Of a stretch of 64,000 bases of DNA, positions 21,593 through 33,859 are shown one piece after another. How positions within the stretch are numbered: the first letter of the stretch is position 1; every line of letters begins with the position of its first letter. Source of the stretch: Chamaea fasciata. Its lineage: Eukaryota > Chordata > Aves > Passeriformes > Sylviidae. Position numbers and translations under genes: made by a program. Under the pieces are notes generated by a model, which worked only from the letters and a program-made list of their open reading frames with translations, did not search any database and was not told the DNA's origin. The stretch spans positions 53,595,563 through 53,659,562 of the forward strand of contig JARCOQ010000005.1 of the NCBI GenBank assembly GCA_029207755.1. The letters run 5' to 3'.

Positions 21593-24500
21593 GCTAAGAT
21601 AAAAGAAGGCAGACTTTTTTCTGTGTTTTGGAAGTGTTAATTTGGTGTTTTAGCAAGGGGTGCTGCAGTCTTGCCTCATTTGCCAATCTCTATCCAGTCT
21701 TCTTCTGGATTTCCTGGTCAAGTGCCTTTCCTCCTTGAAATAGAAATAATTGTTCATTTCATTCATCTGGCTTTTACAGACTTCTGTACAGTGCAACATA
21801 GTACCCAAGGAAGCAAGACACAATGCTTTCAGTGCATTAAAGGCTATTGGAATTCCCGTGACGTGGCTGAGTCACTGGAGCTGCCTCTGTTCTGTGGCTG
21901 GACGTAAGGCTATGGATTGTTTATGGCAGCTCCAAAAGTACTTCTTGTGAATTTTGGGTCTTACTGATTTTTCTTATTATTATTACTCTTCTTTTTTCCT
22001 AAACTACACTTGAAAGAAAAATCTTAGCAGGGAAAAAGAAGTTCTTTAGAAAAGCAAATGCCATTTACATCTTCATTGAGTGTTTAAAAGCACTACCAAT
22101 TCTCATTCTTCAGTGAACACTGAGACCGCTGCTCATTCAGCTGCAGTAAAAGTAGAAGGTGACTGTATCTCCTCCATATTTCTTCTTGTCTAAAAGAAAA
22201 TTTAGGTGCTTTGCAATGAGCAGGCAACTCTGTTACAACTCTCTTCTTGTGTACAAGATGTTCAGAAAAAAAGTTAGTCTTAATTTGAGAGATCATCTTC
22301 TATCTTCTCATGGCTCTTTTCTTGCGTAGCCCTAGCAAGACTGAAGGAAGGTATTCTAGACCTGAAATTTCACTCGTTTCCGCATCTACTATACCATACC
22401 TAATGGTGTAGATTTCAAGTCATGCCAAAAAGACTCGTTGATGAATCAACAGATCATTTGGGTGAAATATTAATGACTCCTGTTGCTCTGCCTAGGAGGT
22501 AATGAAGCCAGGGCGTTGGGTGAGCTTCCTCTGGTGCTGTTTGTGCTTGCTCCAGGCTGCCTGGAAGAACAGACCAAAGCTGCTCCCCACCTCAGCAGAG
22601 CTGGGTTCTGCAGGGATTGGGGGCTACCCTGGGCACTGCTGTGTCCTGGGGTGGAAAATCAAATTTCTGTTCAAAGGAGGATGCTACACAGTTAGTCTTG
22701 GAATCCAGCGTTTGTCTTTCAAAACAAGTTTCGGACAAGTGTTGGTTTGTTTTTTGTTTGGTTCCTTCTGTGGTTTGTTGTTGTTGTTGTTTTGGTGGTT
22801 TGTTTTTTAGTTTGGTTTGGTTTGGTTTGGTTTTCTTTCTCTAGAAGGAATAGGTGATTGTATGCTTGGCAGATCTGAAATATGCCTGATTTCCTTCATT
22901 GCCCACTAACAGAAATTTTATACAAAGCGGATGGGACAAATGGTAAAACTTCTGCTGTGGCCTTAAAGCTTACATTAGGTGTTGTCCAAGAAAATGACCG
23001 TTAAGCCCGTGAAAAAAGGGATGTTAAAGCCATCTTCTGACTTTCAGCCTCCCGCTATCTGTAGTTGGTAGTGAATGTTTTATCAGGGTGCTAAGAATGT
23101 TTGTCTTTTTTGTCCTTCTTTCTCTGCTTGAAAATCGAAGTGTGCAACTTGTAAGACCGAGCGTCTTTTCAGGTTTTTCTGCTTTTGGTCTAACTCTGCC
23201 AGCTCCACTGATGTTTGGATTTTTAGCAGAACTTCCTCCTCTAGCTTCTTGCTTTGAACCTTAGGAAAGAAACAGTTGCCCTGGGCACCAGCAACCCGAT
23301 CCCGCCGAATACAAGCTAGGGAACTTGGGCAGCCGAGGCGATTTACGCGGATTGCGTAATTTACGCAATTTGCGTAACCCCGGTGAATTGGGTCTGCTGC
23401 GTCACCTTCTTAAGGGGCGTGACTTGCGGCAACCTCGGCAACCTACCAGCGCAGCCTCTCAGTGCCGGGCAAAACAAAAGTGCAGCACTCGTGTTTTCGG
23501 CAGAGGAGGAGAGAAACCCTTGGTGGCTGCAGTGCACAGAGAAGTGTGACCGTGTCCCGTCAGTAGAAATCACCAAAGACATGCTTGGCGTTCCCCCTGA
23601 TGCGGTGCTTTTGCAGTACTCGCTGCTTTAGGGCTTCTCCGGTGAGGTTAAATTGGATGTGGCTGAAGTGTTGCCGTGCCTGCTCTGGTTGGAGGCACCT
23701 GGCTGTGGTCATTGCCTGCTTGTGTAAAATACGCCGAGGCAAAGGAGAAGCAGGGATAGGAAGCCCTGGTGTCTGCAGCCTAAACGTTCGGGTCATTGCT
23801 GAGGTGCTCGAGCTCCATCCAGAAAGCACAGGGTGTGCTTTGTCTTGGCAGCATTCAACACAGAAAGCCCTTTGGAAATTGCTTATGCCTTTTGTCGTCC
23901 CCTTTTCCTTCCGTGGCTGCTTCCCTGGGCTGCTCCTGTGAGCCAGGCAGCCCCCATCTCATGCAACCAAAAGCATCACAGCGAGTGTAGGAGCAGTTAG
24001 GGTCAAAAAAAGGATGGAGAAAAGCTTGAAGGCATGAAGACACCACTTTTTTGCCTAGAACGTGGAGAGGGTAGAGCCGAGGTAAAAACAACCTAGCATT
24101 CTTTCTGAGGCAGGAAGCTTTAATTTTGCCTTAGGAACAGCTGAGTGTTACCTTGTTGTCCGTCGGGGCATGGACAGCAGCCCTGCAAGCCAGAATCCTG
24201 CCTTCCACTTGAGAGACTCCCTTTTAATCCTTACAGCCTACACTTTCTGAAGAGCTGACATGCCTGTCTACCGTGCTGCTCCTAGAGACATCATTTCTGA
24301 GGCAGCATCAAGCTGGAAAAAAATAAACCGAAACTGCAAGTGAAAGTTAAGAGAGCTCAGTGTGGCTAAGTGCCAAGTTGTGATGGGTGCGTTAGAGGAC
24401 AAATATAAGGAAATAAAATTTTGCTACAGATGTCAGGAGCAGTTCTGTAGTTAGAAAATGCGATTTATGGGGGATTTCTGTAGTATTTCATCATGACCAA

Positions 24501-24680
24501 TGTGCTGAAAATCTCCTTGGAAACTTTCACAATAGCCCGAAGAAGAATACATTGATCATAAATGGACAGGGCATCGTTTGGTGATGATTCTTCACGGTGC
24601 AGTTGAAACAAGCAAGCAAACAAACAATTTGCAGTTTGAACTGTGTTTCTACCCAGGAAGCAGGAAGACTGTCCACTTAA
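21593..24680. repeat. Macrosatellite unit 8 (A allele, 3088 bp)
   Basis: Same length as unit 7 and near-identical to it, including the four TTTGG copies and the mosaic A/B marker set. It differs by TTCATCTGG versus TTCAGCTGG near 21763. The C/EBP-like cluster is at 23342-23378. No gene is recognised. Confidence 0.96.
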
Positions 24681-27600
24681 GCTAAGATAAAAGAAGGCAG
24701 ACTTTTTTCTGTGTTTTGGAAGTGTTAATTTGGTGTTTTAGCAAGGGGTGCTGCAGTCTTGCCTCATTTGCCAATCTCTATCCAGTCTTCTTCTGGATTT
24801 CCTGGTCAAGTGCCTTTCCTCCTTGAAATAGAAATAATTGTTCATTTCATTCAGCTGGCTTTTACAGACTTCTGTACAGTGCAACATAGTACCCAAGGAA
24901 GCAAGACACAATGCTTTCAGTGCATTAAAGGCTATTGGAATTCCCGTGACGTGGCTGAGTCACTGGAGCTGCCTCTGTTCTGTGGCTGGACGTAAGGCTA
25001 TGGATTGTTTATGGCAGCTCCAAAAGTACTTCTTGTGAATTTTGGGTCTTACTGATTTTTCTTATTATTATTACTCTTCTTTTTTCCTAAACTACACTTG
25101 AAAGAAAAATCTTAGCAGGGAAAAAGAAGTTCTTTAGAAAAGCAAATGCCATTTACATCTTCATTGAGTGTTTAAAAGCACTACCAATTCTCATTCTTCA
25201 GTGAACACTGAGACCGCTGCTCATTCAGCTGCAGTAAAAGTAGAAGGTGACTGTATCTCCTCCATATTTCTTCTTGTCTAAAAGAAAATTTAGGTGCTTT
25301 GCAATGAGCAGGCAACTCTGTTACAACTCTCTTCTTGTGTACAAGATGTTCAGAAAAAAAGTTAGTCTTAATTTGAGAGATCATCTTCTATCTTCTCATG
25401 GCTCTTTTCTTGCGTAGCCCTAGCAAGACTGAAGGAAGGTATTCTAGACCTGAAATTTCACTCGTTTCCGCATCTACTATACCATACCTAATGGTGTAGA
25501 TTTCAAGTCATGCCAAAAAGACTCGTTGATGAATCAACAGATCATTTGGGTGAAATATTAATGACTCCTGTTGCTCTGCCTAGGAGGTAATGAAGCCAGG
25601 GCGTTGGGTGAGCTTCCTCTGGTGCTGTTTGTGCTTGCTCCAGGCTGCCTGGAAGAACAGACCAAAGCTGCTCCCCACCTCAGCAGAGCTGGGTTCTGCA
25701 GGGATTGGGGGCTACCCTGGGCACTGCTGTGTCCTGGGGTGGAAAATCAAATTTCTGTTCAAAGGAGGATGCTACACAGTTAGTCTTGGAATCCAGCGTT
25801 TGTCTTTCAAAACAAGTTTCGGACAAGTGTTGGTTTGTTTTTTGTTTGGTTCCTTCTGTGGTTTGTTGTTGTTGTTGTTTTGGTGGTTTGTTTTTTAGTT
25901 TGGTTTGGTTTGGTTTGGTTTTCTTTCTCTAGAAGGAATAGGTGATTGTATGCTTGGCAGATCTGAAATATGCCTGATTTCCTTCATTGCCCACTAACAG
26001 AAATTTTATACAAAGCGGATGGGACAAATGGTAAAACTTCTGCTGTGGCCTTAAAGCTTACATTAGGTGTTGTCCAAGAAAATGACCGTTAAGCCCGTGA
26101 AAAAAGGGATGTTAAAGCCATCTTCTGACTTTCAGCCTCCCGCTATCTGTAGTTGGTAGTGAATGTTTTATCAGGGTGCTAAGAATGTTTGTCTTTTTTG
26201 TCCTTCTTTCTCTGCTTGAAAATCGAAGTGTGCAACTTGTAAGACCGAGCGTCTTTTCAGGTTTTTCTGCTTTTGGTCTAACTCTGCCAGCTCCACTGAT
26301 GTTTGGATTTTTAGCAGAACTTCCTCCTCTAGCTTCTTGCTTTGAACCTTAGGAAAGAAACAGTTGCCCTGGGCACCAGCAACCCGATCCCGCCGAATAC
26401 AAGCTAGGGAACTTGGGCAGCCGAGGCGATTTACGCGGATTGCGTAACTTACGCTATTCACGAAACTTATGCAATTTGCGTAAGTTTTGTGAATAGCATC
26501 TGCTACGCAATCTACGTAAGGGGCGTGACTTGCGGCAACCTCGGCAACCTACCAGCGCAGCCTCTCAGTGCCGGGCAAAACAAAAGTGCAGCACTCGTGT
26601 TTTCGGCAGAGGAGGAGAGAAACCCTTGGTGGTTGCAGTGCACAGAGAAGTGTGACCGTGTCCCGTCAGTAGAAATCACCAAAGACATGCTTGGCGTTCC
26701 CCCTGATGCGGTGGTTTTGCAGTACTCGCTGCTTTAGGGCTTCTCCGGTGAGGTTAAATTGGATGTGGCTGAAGTGTTGCCGTGCCTGCTCTGGTTGGAG
26801 GCACCTGGCTGTGTTCATTGCCTGCTTGTGTAAAATACGCCGAGGCAAAGGAGAAGCAGGGATAGGAAGCCCTGGTGTCTGCAGCCTAAACGTTCGGGTC
26901 ATTGCTGAGGTGCTCGAGCTCCATCCAGAAAGCACAGGGTGTGCTTTGTCTTGGCAGCATTCAACACAGAAAGCGCTTTGGAAATTGCTTATGCCTTTTG
27001 TCGTCCCCTTTTCCTTCCGTGGCTGCTTCCCTGGGCTGCTCCTGTGAGCCAGGCAGCCCCCATCTCATGCAACCAAAAGCATCACAGCGAGTGTAGGAGC
27101 AGTTAGGGTCAAAAAAAGGATGGAGAAAAGCTTGAAGGCATGAAGACACCACTTTTTTGCCTAGAACGTGGAGAGGGTAGAGCCGAGGTAAAAACAACCT
27201 AGCATTCTTTCTGAGGCAGGAAGCTTTAATTTTGCCTTAGGAACAGCTGAGTGTTACCTTGTTGTCCGTCGGGGCATGGACAGCAGCCCTGCAAGCCAGA
27301 ATCCTGCCTTCCACTTGAGAGACTCCCTTTTAATCCTTACAGCCTACACTTTCTGAAGAGCTGACATGCCTGTCTACCGTGCTGCTCCTAGAGACATCAT
27401 TTCTGAGGCAGCATCAAGCTGGAAAAAAATAAACCGAAACTGCAAGTGAAAGTTAAGAGAGCTCAGTGTGGCTAAGTGCCAAGTTGTGATGGGTGCGTTA
27501 GAGGACAAATATAAGGAAATAAAATTTTGCTACAGATGTCAGGAGCAGTTCTGTAGTTAGAAAATGCGATTTATGGGGGATTTCTGTAGTATTTCATCAT

Positions 27601-27786
27601 GACCAATGTGCTGAAAATCTCCTTGGAAACTTTCACCATAGCCCGAACAAGAATTCATTGATCATAAATGGACAGGGCATCGTTTGGTGATGATTCTTCA
27701 CGGTGCAGTTGAAACAAGCAAACAAACAAACAATTTGCAGTTTGAACTGTGTTTCTACCCAGGAAGCAGGAAGACTGTCCACTTAA
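24681..27786. repeat. Macrosatellite unit 9 (type A*, 3106 bp, palindrome variant)
   Basis: Like units 7-8 but 18 bp longer because the palindromic variant replaces the C/EBP-like cluster (26430 onward, palindrome 26453-26497). Its end carries a new haplotype, TTTCACCATAGCCCGAACAAG near 27633, that reappears only in units 13-17. No gene is recognised. Confidence 0.96.
26453..26497. repeat. Near-perfect 22-bp-arm palindrome, unit 9
   Basis: Same palindrome as in unit 3 but with a second mismatch: the left arm has TTATGC for TTACGC at 26470, a C-to-T change at a CpG. Confidence 0.92.
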
Positions 27787-30700
27787 GCTAAGATAAAAGA
27801 AGGCAGACTTTTTTCTGTGTTTTGGAAGTGTTAATTTGGTGTTTTAGCAAGGGGTGCTGCAGTCTTGCCTCATTTGCCAATCTCTATCCAGTCTTCTTCT
27901 GGATTTCCTGGTCAAGTGCCTTTCCTCCTTGAAATAGAAATAATTGTTCATTTCATTCATCTGGCTTTTACAGACTTCTGTACAGTGCAACATAGTACCC
28001 AAGGAAGCAAGACACAATGCTTTCAGTGCGTTAAAGGCTATTGGAATTCCCGTGACGTGGCTGAGTCACTGGAGCTGCCTCTGTTCTGTGGCTGGACGTA
28101 AGGCTATGGATTGTTTATGGCAGCTCCGAAAGTACTTCTCGTGAATTTTGGGTCTTACTGATTTTCTTATTATTATTACTCTTCTTTTTTCCTAAACTAC
28201 ACTTGAAAGAAAAATCTTAGCAGGGAAAAAGAAGTTCTTTAGAAAAGCAAATGCCATTTACATCTTCATTGAGTGTTTAAAAGCACTACCAATTCTCATT
28301 CTTCAGTGAACACTGAGACCGCTGCTCATTCAGCTGCAGTAAAAGTAGAAGGTGACTGTATCTCCTCCATATTTCTTCTTGTCTAAAAGAAAATTTAGGT
28401 GCTTTGCAATGAGCAGGCAACTCTGTTACAACTCTCTTCTTGTGTACAAGATGTTCAGAAAAAAAGTTAGTCTTAATTTGAGAGATCATCTTCTATCTTC
28501 TCATGGCTCTTTTCTTGCGTAGCCCTAGCAAGACTGAAGGAAGGTATTCTAGACCTGAAATTTCACTCGTTTCTGCATCTACTATACCATACCTAATGGT
28601 GTAGATTTCAAGTCATGCCAAAAAGACTCGTTGATAAATCAACAGATCATTTGGGTGTAATATTAATGACTCCTGTTGCTCTGCCTAGGAGGTAATGAAG
28701 CCAGGGCGTTGGGTGAGCTTCCTCTGGTGCTGTTTGTGCTTGCTCCAGGCTGCCTGGAAGAACAGACCAAAGCTGCTCCCCACCTCAGCAGAGCTGGGTT
28801 CTGCAGGGATTGGGGGCTACCCTGGGCACTGCTGTGTCCTGGGGTGGAAAATCAAATTTCTGTTCAAAGGAGGATGCTACACAGTTAGTCTTGGAATCCA
28901 GCGTTTGTCTTTCAAAACAAGTTTCGGACAAGTGTTGGTTTGTTTTTTGTTTGGTTCCTTCTGTGGTTTGTTGTTGTTGTTGTTTTGGTGGTTTGTTTTC
29001 TAGTTTGGTTTGGTTTGGTTTTCTTTCTCTAGAAGGAATAGGTGATTGTATGCTTGGCAGATCTGAGATATGACTGATTTCCTTCATTGCCCACTAACAG
29101 AAATTTTATACAAAGCGGATGGGACAAATGGTAAAACTTCTGCTAAGGCCTTAAAGCTTACATTAGGTGTTGTCCGAGAAAATGACCGTTAAGCCCGTGA
29201 AAAAAGGGATGTTAAAGCCATCTTCTGACTTTCAGCCTCCCGCTATCTGTAGTTGGTAGTGAATGTTTTATCAGGGTGCTAAGAATGTTTGTCTTTTTTG
29301 TCCTTCTTTCTCTGCTTGAAAATCGAAGTGTGCAACTTGTAAGACCGAGCGTCTTTTCAGGTTTTTCTGCTTTTGGTCTAACTCTGCCAGCTCCACTGAT
29401 GTTTGGATTTTTAGCAGAACTTCCTCCTCTAGCTTCTTGCTTTGAACCTTAGGAAAGAAACAGTTGCCCTGGGCACCAGCAACCCGATCCCGCCGAATAC
29501 AAGCTAGGGAACTTGGGCAGCCGAGGCGATTTACGCGGATTGCGTAATTTACGCAATTTGCGTAACCCCGGTGAATTGGGTCTGCTGCGTCACCTTCTTA
29601 AGGGGCGTGACTTGCGGCAACCTCGGCAACCTACCAGCGCAGCCTCTCAGTGCCGGGCAAAACAAAAGTGCAGCACTCGTGTTTTCGGCAGAGGAGGAGA
29701 GAAACCCTTGGTGGCTGCAGTGCACAGAGAAGTGTGACCGTGTCCCGTCAGTAGAAATCACCAAAGACATGTTTGGCGTTCCCCCTGATGCGGTGCTTTT
29801 GCAGTACTCGCTGCTTTAGGGCTTCTCCGGTGAGGTTAAATTGGATGTGGCTGAAGTGTTGCCGTGCCTGCTCTGGTTGGAGGCACCTGGCTGTGGTCAT
29901 TGCCTGCTTGTGTAAAATACGCCGAGGCAAAGGAGAAGCAGGGATAGGAAGCCCTGGTGTCTGCAGCCTAAACGTTCGGGTCATTGCTGAGGTGCTCGAG
30001 CTCCATCCAGAAAGCACAGGGTGTGCTTTGTCTTGGCAGCATTCAACACAGAAAGCCCTTTGGAAATTGCTTCTGCCTCTTGTCCCTTCTTCTTCCGTGG
30101 CTGCTTCCCTGGGCTGCTCCTGTGAGCCAGGCAGCCCCCATCTCATGCAACCAAAAGCATCACAGCGAGTGTAGGAGCAGTTAGGGTCAAAAAAAGGATG
30201 GAGAAAAGCTTGAAGGCATGAAGACACCACTTTTTTGCCTAGAACGTGGAGAGGGTAGAGCCGAGGTAAAAACAACCTAGCATTCTTTCTGAGGCAGGAA
30301 GCTTTAATTTTGCCTTAGGAACAGCTGAGTGTTACCTTGTTGTCCGTCGGGGCATGGACAGCAGCCCTGCAAGCCAGAATCCTGCCTTCCACTTGAGAGA
30401 CTCCCTTTTAATCCTTACAGCCTACACTTTCTGAAGAGCTGACATGCCTGTCTACCGTGCTGCTCCTAGAGACATCATTTCTGAGGCAGCATCAAGCTGG
30501 AAAAAAATAAACCGAAACTGCAAGTGAAAGTTAAGAGAGCTCAGTGTGGCTAAGTGCCAAGTTGTGATGGGTGCGTTAGAGGACAAATATAAGGAAATAA
30601 AATTTTGCTACAGATGTCAGGAGCAGTTCTGTAGTTAGAAAATGCGATTTATGGGGGATTTCTGTAGTATTTCATCATGACCAATGTGCTGAAAATCTCC

Positions 30701-30864
30701 TTGGAAACTTTCACAATAGCCCGAAGAAGAATACATTGATCATAAATGGACAGGGCATCGTTTGGTGATGATTCTTCACGGTGCAGTTGAAACAAGCAAG
30801 CAAACAAACAATTTGCAGTTTGAACTGTGTTTCTACCCAGGAAGCAGGAAGACTGTCCACTTAA
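27787..30864. repeat. Macrosatellite unit 10 (type B, 3078 bp)
   Basis: B-type by the short indel allele and by GATCTGAGATATGACTG near 29061. It is one base shorter than units 4-6 because of one T lost in TGATTTTCTTATT near 28161. That deletion and the nearby CTTCTCGTGAA are shared with unit 13. The C/EBP-like cluster is at 29530-29566. No gene is recognised. Confidence 0.96.
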
Positions 30865-33304
30865 GCTAAGATAAAAGAAGGCAGACTTTTTTCTGTGTTT
30901 TGGAAGTGTTAATTTGGTGTTTTAGCAAGGGGTGCTGCAGTCTTGCCTCATTTGCCAATCTCTGTCCAGTCTTCTTCTGGATTTCCTGGTCAAGTGCCTT
31001 TCCTCCTTGAAATAGAAATAATTGTTCATTTCATTCAGCTGGCTTTTACAGACTTCTGTACAGTGCAACATAGTACCCAAGGAAGCAAGACACAATGCTT
31101 TCAGTGCGTTAAAGGCTATTGGAATTCCCGTGACGTGGCTGAGTCACTGGAGCTGCCTCTGTTCTGTGGCTGGACGTAAGGCTATGGATTGTTTATGGCA
31201 GCTCCGAAAGTACTTCTTGTGAATTTTGGGTCTTACTGATTTTTCTTATTATTATTACTCTTCTTTTTTCCTAAACTACACTTGAAAGAAAAATCTTAGC
31301 AGGGAAAAAGAAGTTCTTTAGAAAAGCAAATGCCATTTACATCTTCATTGAGTGTTTAAAAGCACTACCAATTCTCATTCTTCAGTGAACACTGAGACCG
31401 CTGCTCATTCAGCTGCAGTAAAAGTAGAAGGTGACTGTATCTCCTCCATATTTCTTCTTGTCTAAAAGAAAATTTAGGTGCTTTGCAATGAGCAGGCAAC
31501 TCTGTTACAACTCTCTTCTTGTGTACAAGATGTTCAGAAAAAAAGTTAGTCTTAATTTGAGAGATCATCTTCTATCTTCTCATGGCTCTTTTCTTGCGTA
31601 GCCCTAGCAAGACTGAAGGAAGGTATTCTAGACCTGAAATTTCACTCGTTTCCGCATCTACTATACCATACCTAATGGTGTAGATTTCAAGTCATGCCAA
31701 AAAGACTCGTTGATGAATCAACAGATCATTTGGGTGAAATATTAATGACTCCTGTTGCTCTGCCTAGGAGGTAATGAAGCCAGGGCGTTGGGTGAGCTTC
31801 CTCTGGTGCTGTTTGTGCTTGCTCCAGGCTGCCTGGAAGAACAGACCAAAGCTGCTCCCCACCTCAGCAGAGCTGGGTTCTGCAGGGATTGGGGGCTACC
31901 CTGGGCACTGCTGTGTCCTGGGGTGGAAAATCAAATTTCTGTTCAAAGGAGGATGCTACACAGTTAGTCTTGGAATCCAGCGTTTGTCTTTCAAAACAAG
32001 TTTCGGACAAGTGTTGGTTTGTTTTTTGTTTGGTTCCTTCTGTGGTTTGTTGTTGTTGTTGTTTTGGTGGTTTGTTTTTTAGTTTGGTTTGGTTTGGTTT
32101 GGTTTTCTTTCTCTAGAAGGAATAGGTGATTGTATGCTTGGCAGATCTGAAATATGCCTGATTTCCTTCATTGCCCACTAACAGAAATTTTATACAAAGC
32201 AGATGGGACAAATGGTAAAACTTCTGCTGTGGCCTTAAAGCTTACATTAGGTGTTGTCCAAGAAAATGACCGTTAAGCCCGTGAAAAAAGGGATGTTAAA
32301 GCCATCTTCTGACTTTCAGCCTCCCGCTATCTGTAGTTGGTAGTGAATGTTTTATCAGGGTGCTAAGAATGTTTGTCTTTTTTGTCCTTCTTTCTCTGCT
32401 TGAAAATCGAAGTGTGCAACTTGTAAGACCGAGCGTCTTTTCAGGTTTTTCTGCTTTTGGTCTAACTCTGCCAGCTCCACTGATGTTTGGATTTTTAGCA
32501 GAACTTCCTCCTCTAGCTTCTTGCTTTGAACCTTAGGAAAGAAACAGTTGCCCTGGGCACCAGCAACCCGATCCCGCCGAATACAAGCTAGGGAACTTGG
32601 GCAGCCGAGGCGATTTACGCGGATTGCGTAACTTACGCAATTTGCGTAACCCCGGTGAATTGGGTCTGCTGCGTCACCTTCTTAAGGGGCGTGACTTGCG
32701 GCAACCTCGGCAACCTACCAGCGCAGCCTCTCAGTGCCGGGCAAAACAAAAGTGCAGCACTCGTGTTTTCGGCAGAGGAGGAGAGAAACCCTTGGTGGCT
32801 GCAGTGCACAGAGAAGTGTGACCGTGTCCCGTCAGTAGAAATCACCAAAGACATGCTTGGCGTTCCCCCTGATGCGGTGGTTTTGCAGTACTCGCTGCTT
32901 TAGGGCTTCTCCGGTGAGGTTAAATTGGATGTGGCTGAAGTGTTGCCGTGCCTGCTCTGGTTGGAGGCACCTGGCTGTGTTCATTGCCTGCTTGTGTAAA
33001 ATACGCCGAGGCAAAGGAGAAGCAGGGATAGGAAGCCCTGGTGTCTGCAGCCTAAACGTTCGGGTCATTGCTGAGGTGCTCGAGCTCCATCCAGAAAGCA
33101 CAGGGTGTGCTTTGTCTTGGCAGCATTCAACACAGAAAGCCCTTTGGAAATTGCTTCTGCCTCTTGTCCCTTCTTCTTCCGTGGCTGCTCCCCTGGGCTG
33201 CTCCTGTGAGCCAGGCAGCCCCCATCTCATGCAACCAAAAGCATCACAGCGAGTGTAGGAGCAGTTAGGGTCAAAAAAAGGATGGAGAAAAGCTTGAAGG
33301 CATG

Positions 33305-33310
33305 AAGACA
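33305..33310. other. 5' target-site duplication, ERV copy 1
   Basis: AAGACA directly precedes the TG of the 5' LTR and recurs at 38499-38504 after the CA of the 3' LTR. Empty units have it once, in GAAGACACCAC. A 6-bp duplication fits class II retroviral integrases. Confidence 0.97.
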
Positions 33311-33705
33311 TGTGGAGAGTGTGATTGATAACTGGCTAGCTGCAAAAGGTCACGCAGACATGAGAGAGCTTTGCTGAGCACACAGGCACTCTCATGAAAA
33401 CCAGCAAGGCAGTAAGCTTCTATTTCCTTGAGCACAGCTGCTATACAATAACAAGACCTTGTAGCTGAAAGATAAGAGGGAGAAGCCTGGTTAAACTAAA
33501 ACTTACTCAAACAATGTAACTACAAAGGAATGTAGAAAGAGGCGTAGCTGACTTTTAGTCTGAGCACCAATCCTAAGCTTAACTTTTGCAATATGTATGA
33601 GCTGATTATAGAAGATATAAATGTGTGTATGCTACCTGAAATAAACGAGATTTGCTGACCATGATAGCATGAGGCTCTTCTCCTGCGGCTCCGGTTAACC
33701 CAACA
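33311..33705 (+). repeat. 5' LTR, ERV copy 1
   Basis: This 395-bp LTR starts TGTGGAGAGTG and ends GGTTAACCCAACA (TG...CA ends). It is identical to 38104-38498 as read. A TATAAA lies at 33616-33621 and an AATAAA at 33640-33645. The polyadenylation hexamer is only 24 bp after the TATA box, so it must sit in U3 or at the cap site. That implies a very short R, as in avian alpharetroviruses. Its first 67 bases are the same sequence that encodes the Env tail in the 3' LTR. Confidence 0.97.
33616..33645 (+). promoter_or_regulatory. LTR core promoter and poly(A) signal, copy 1
   Basis: TATAAA (33616-33621) and AATAAA (33640-33645) are 24 bp apart start to start. Transcription would be expected to begin within or just after the AATAAA. 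Two tiny upstream ORFs follow, at 33661-33672 and 33669-33698. Confidence 0.75.
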
Positions 33706-33707
33706 TT

Positions 33708-33725
33708 TGGCGCCCGAACGGGCTT
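33708..33725 (+). other. Primer binding site (tRNA-Lys type), copy 1
   Basis: TGGCGCCCGAACGGGCTT starts two bases after the 5' LTR. The first 12 bases match the complement of the 3' end of tRNA-Lys (the Lys-3 type used by lentiviruses and some betaretroviruses). The last six match less well, so the exact tRNA isoacceptor is uncertain. Confidence 0.85.
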
Positions 33726-33853
33726 CTCCCCTACCCTCTTTAGAGCTGCATTGGGGTCGGGTCCTTTGGACGGCGGATTTACGCCCGGGGTGGTCACATC
33801 GGTGCGCCCTGCCGCTACGCGCTGCCGACGCCTGGAGGTTTGCAACGGTACCA

Positions 33854-33859
33854 GTGAGT
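33854..33859 (+). promoter_or_regulatory. Candidate major splice donor, copy 1
   Basis: GTGAGT in the context CCA|GTGAGTATGG ends immediately before the gag ATG. It is a strong match to the 5' splice-site consensus and is placed where a retroviral leader donor is expected. With the env acceptor region deleted, it may have no viral partner left. Confidence 0.6.

Noticed and set aside
33606..33845. Minus-strand and alternative-frame ORFs over the LTR, gag, pro and pol
   Set aside because: They are shadows of the retroviral frames on the opposite strand and have no retroviral or host domain.
33707..33859. N-terminal extension of gag from TTG at 33707
   Set aside because: The TTG lies in the tRNA primer binding site and the stretch covers leader and splice donor. 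The first ATG, at 33860, begins a normal Gag.
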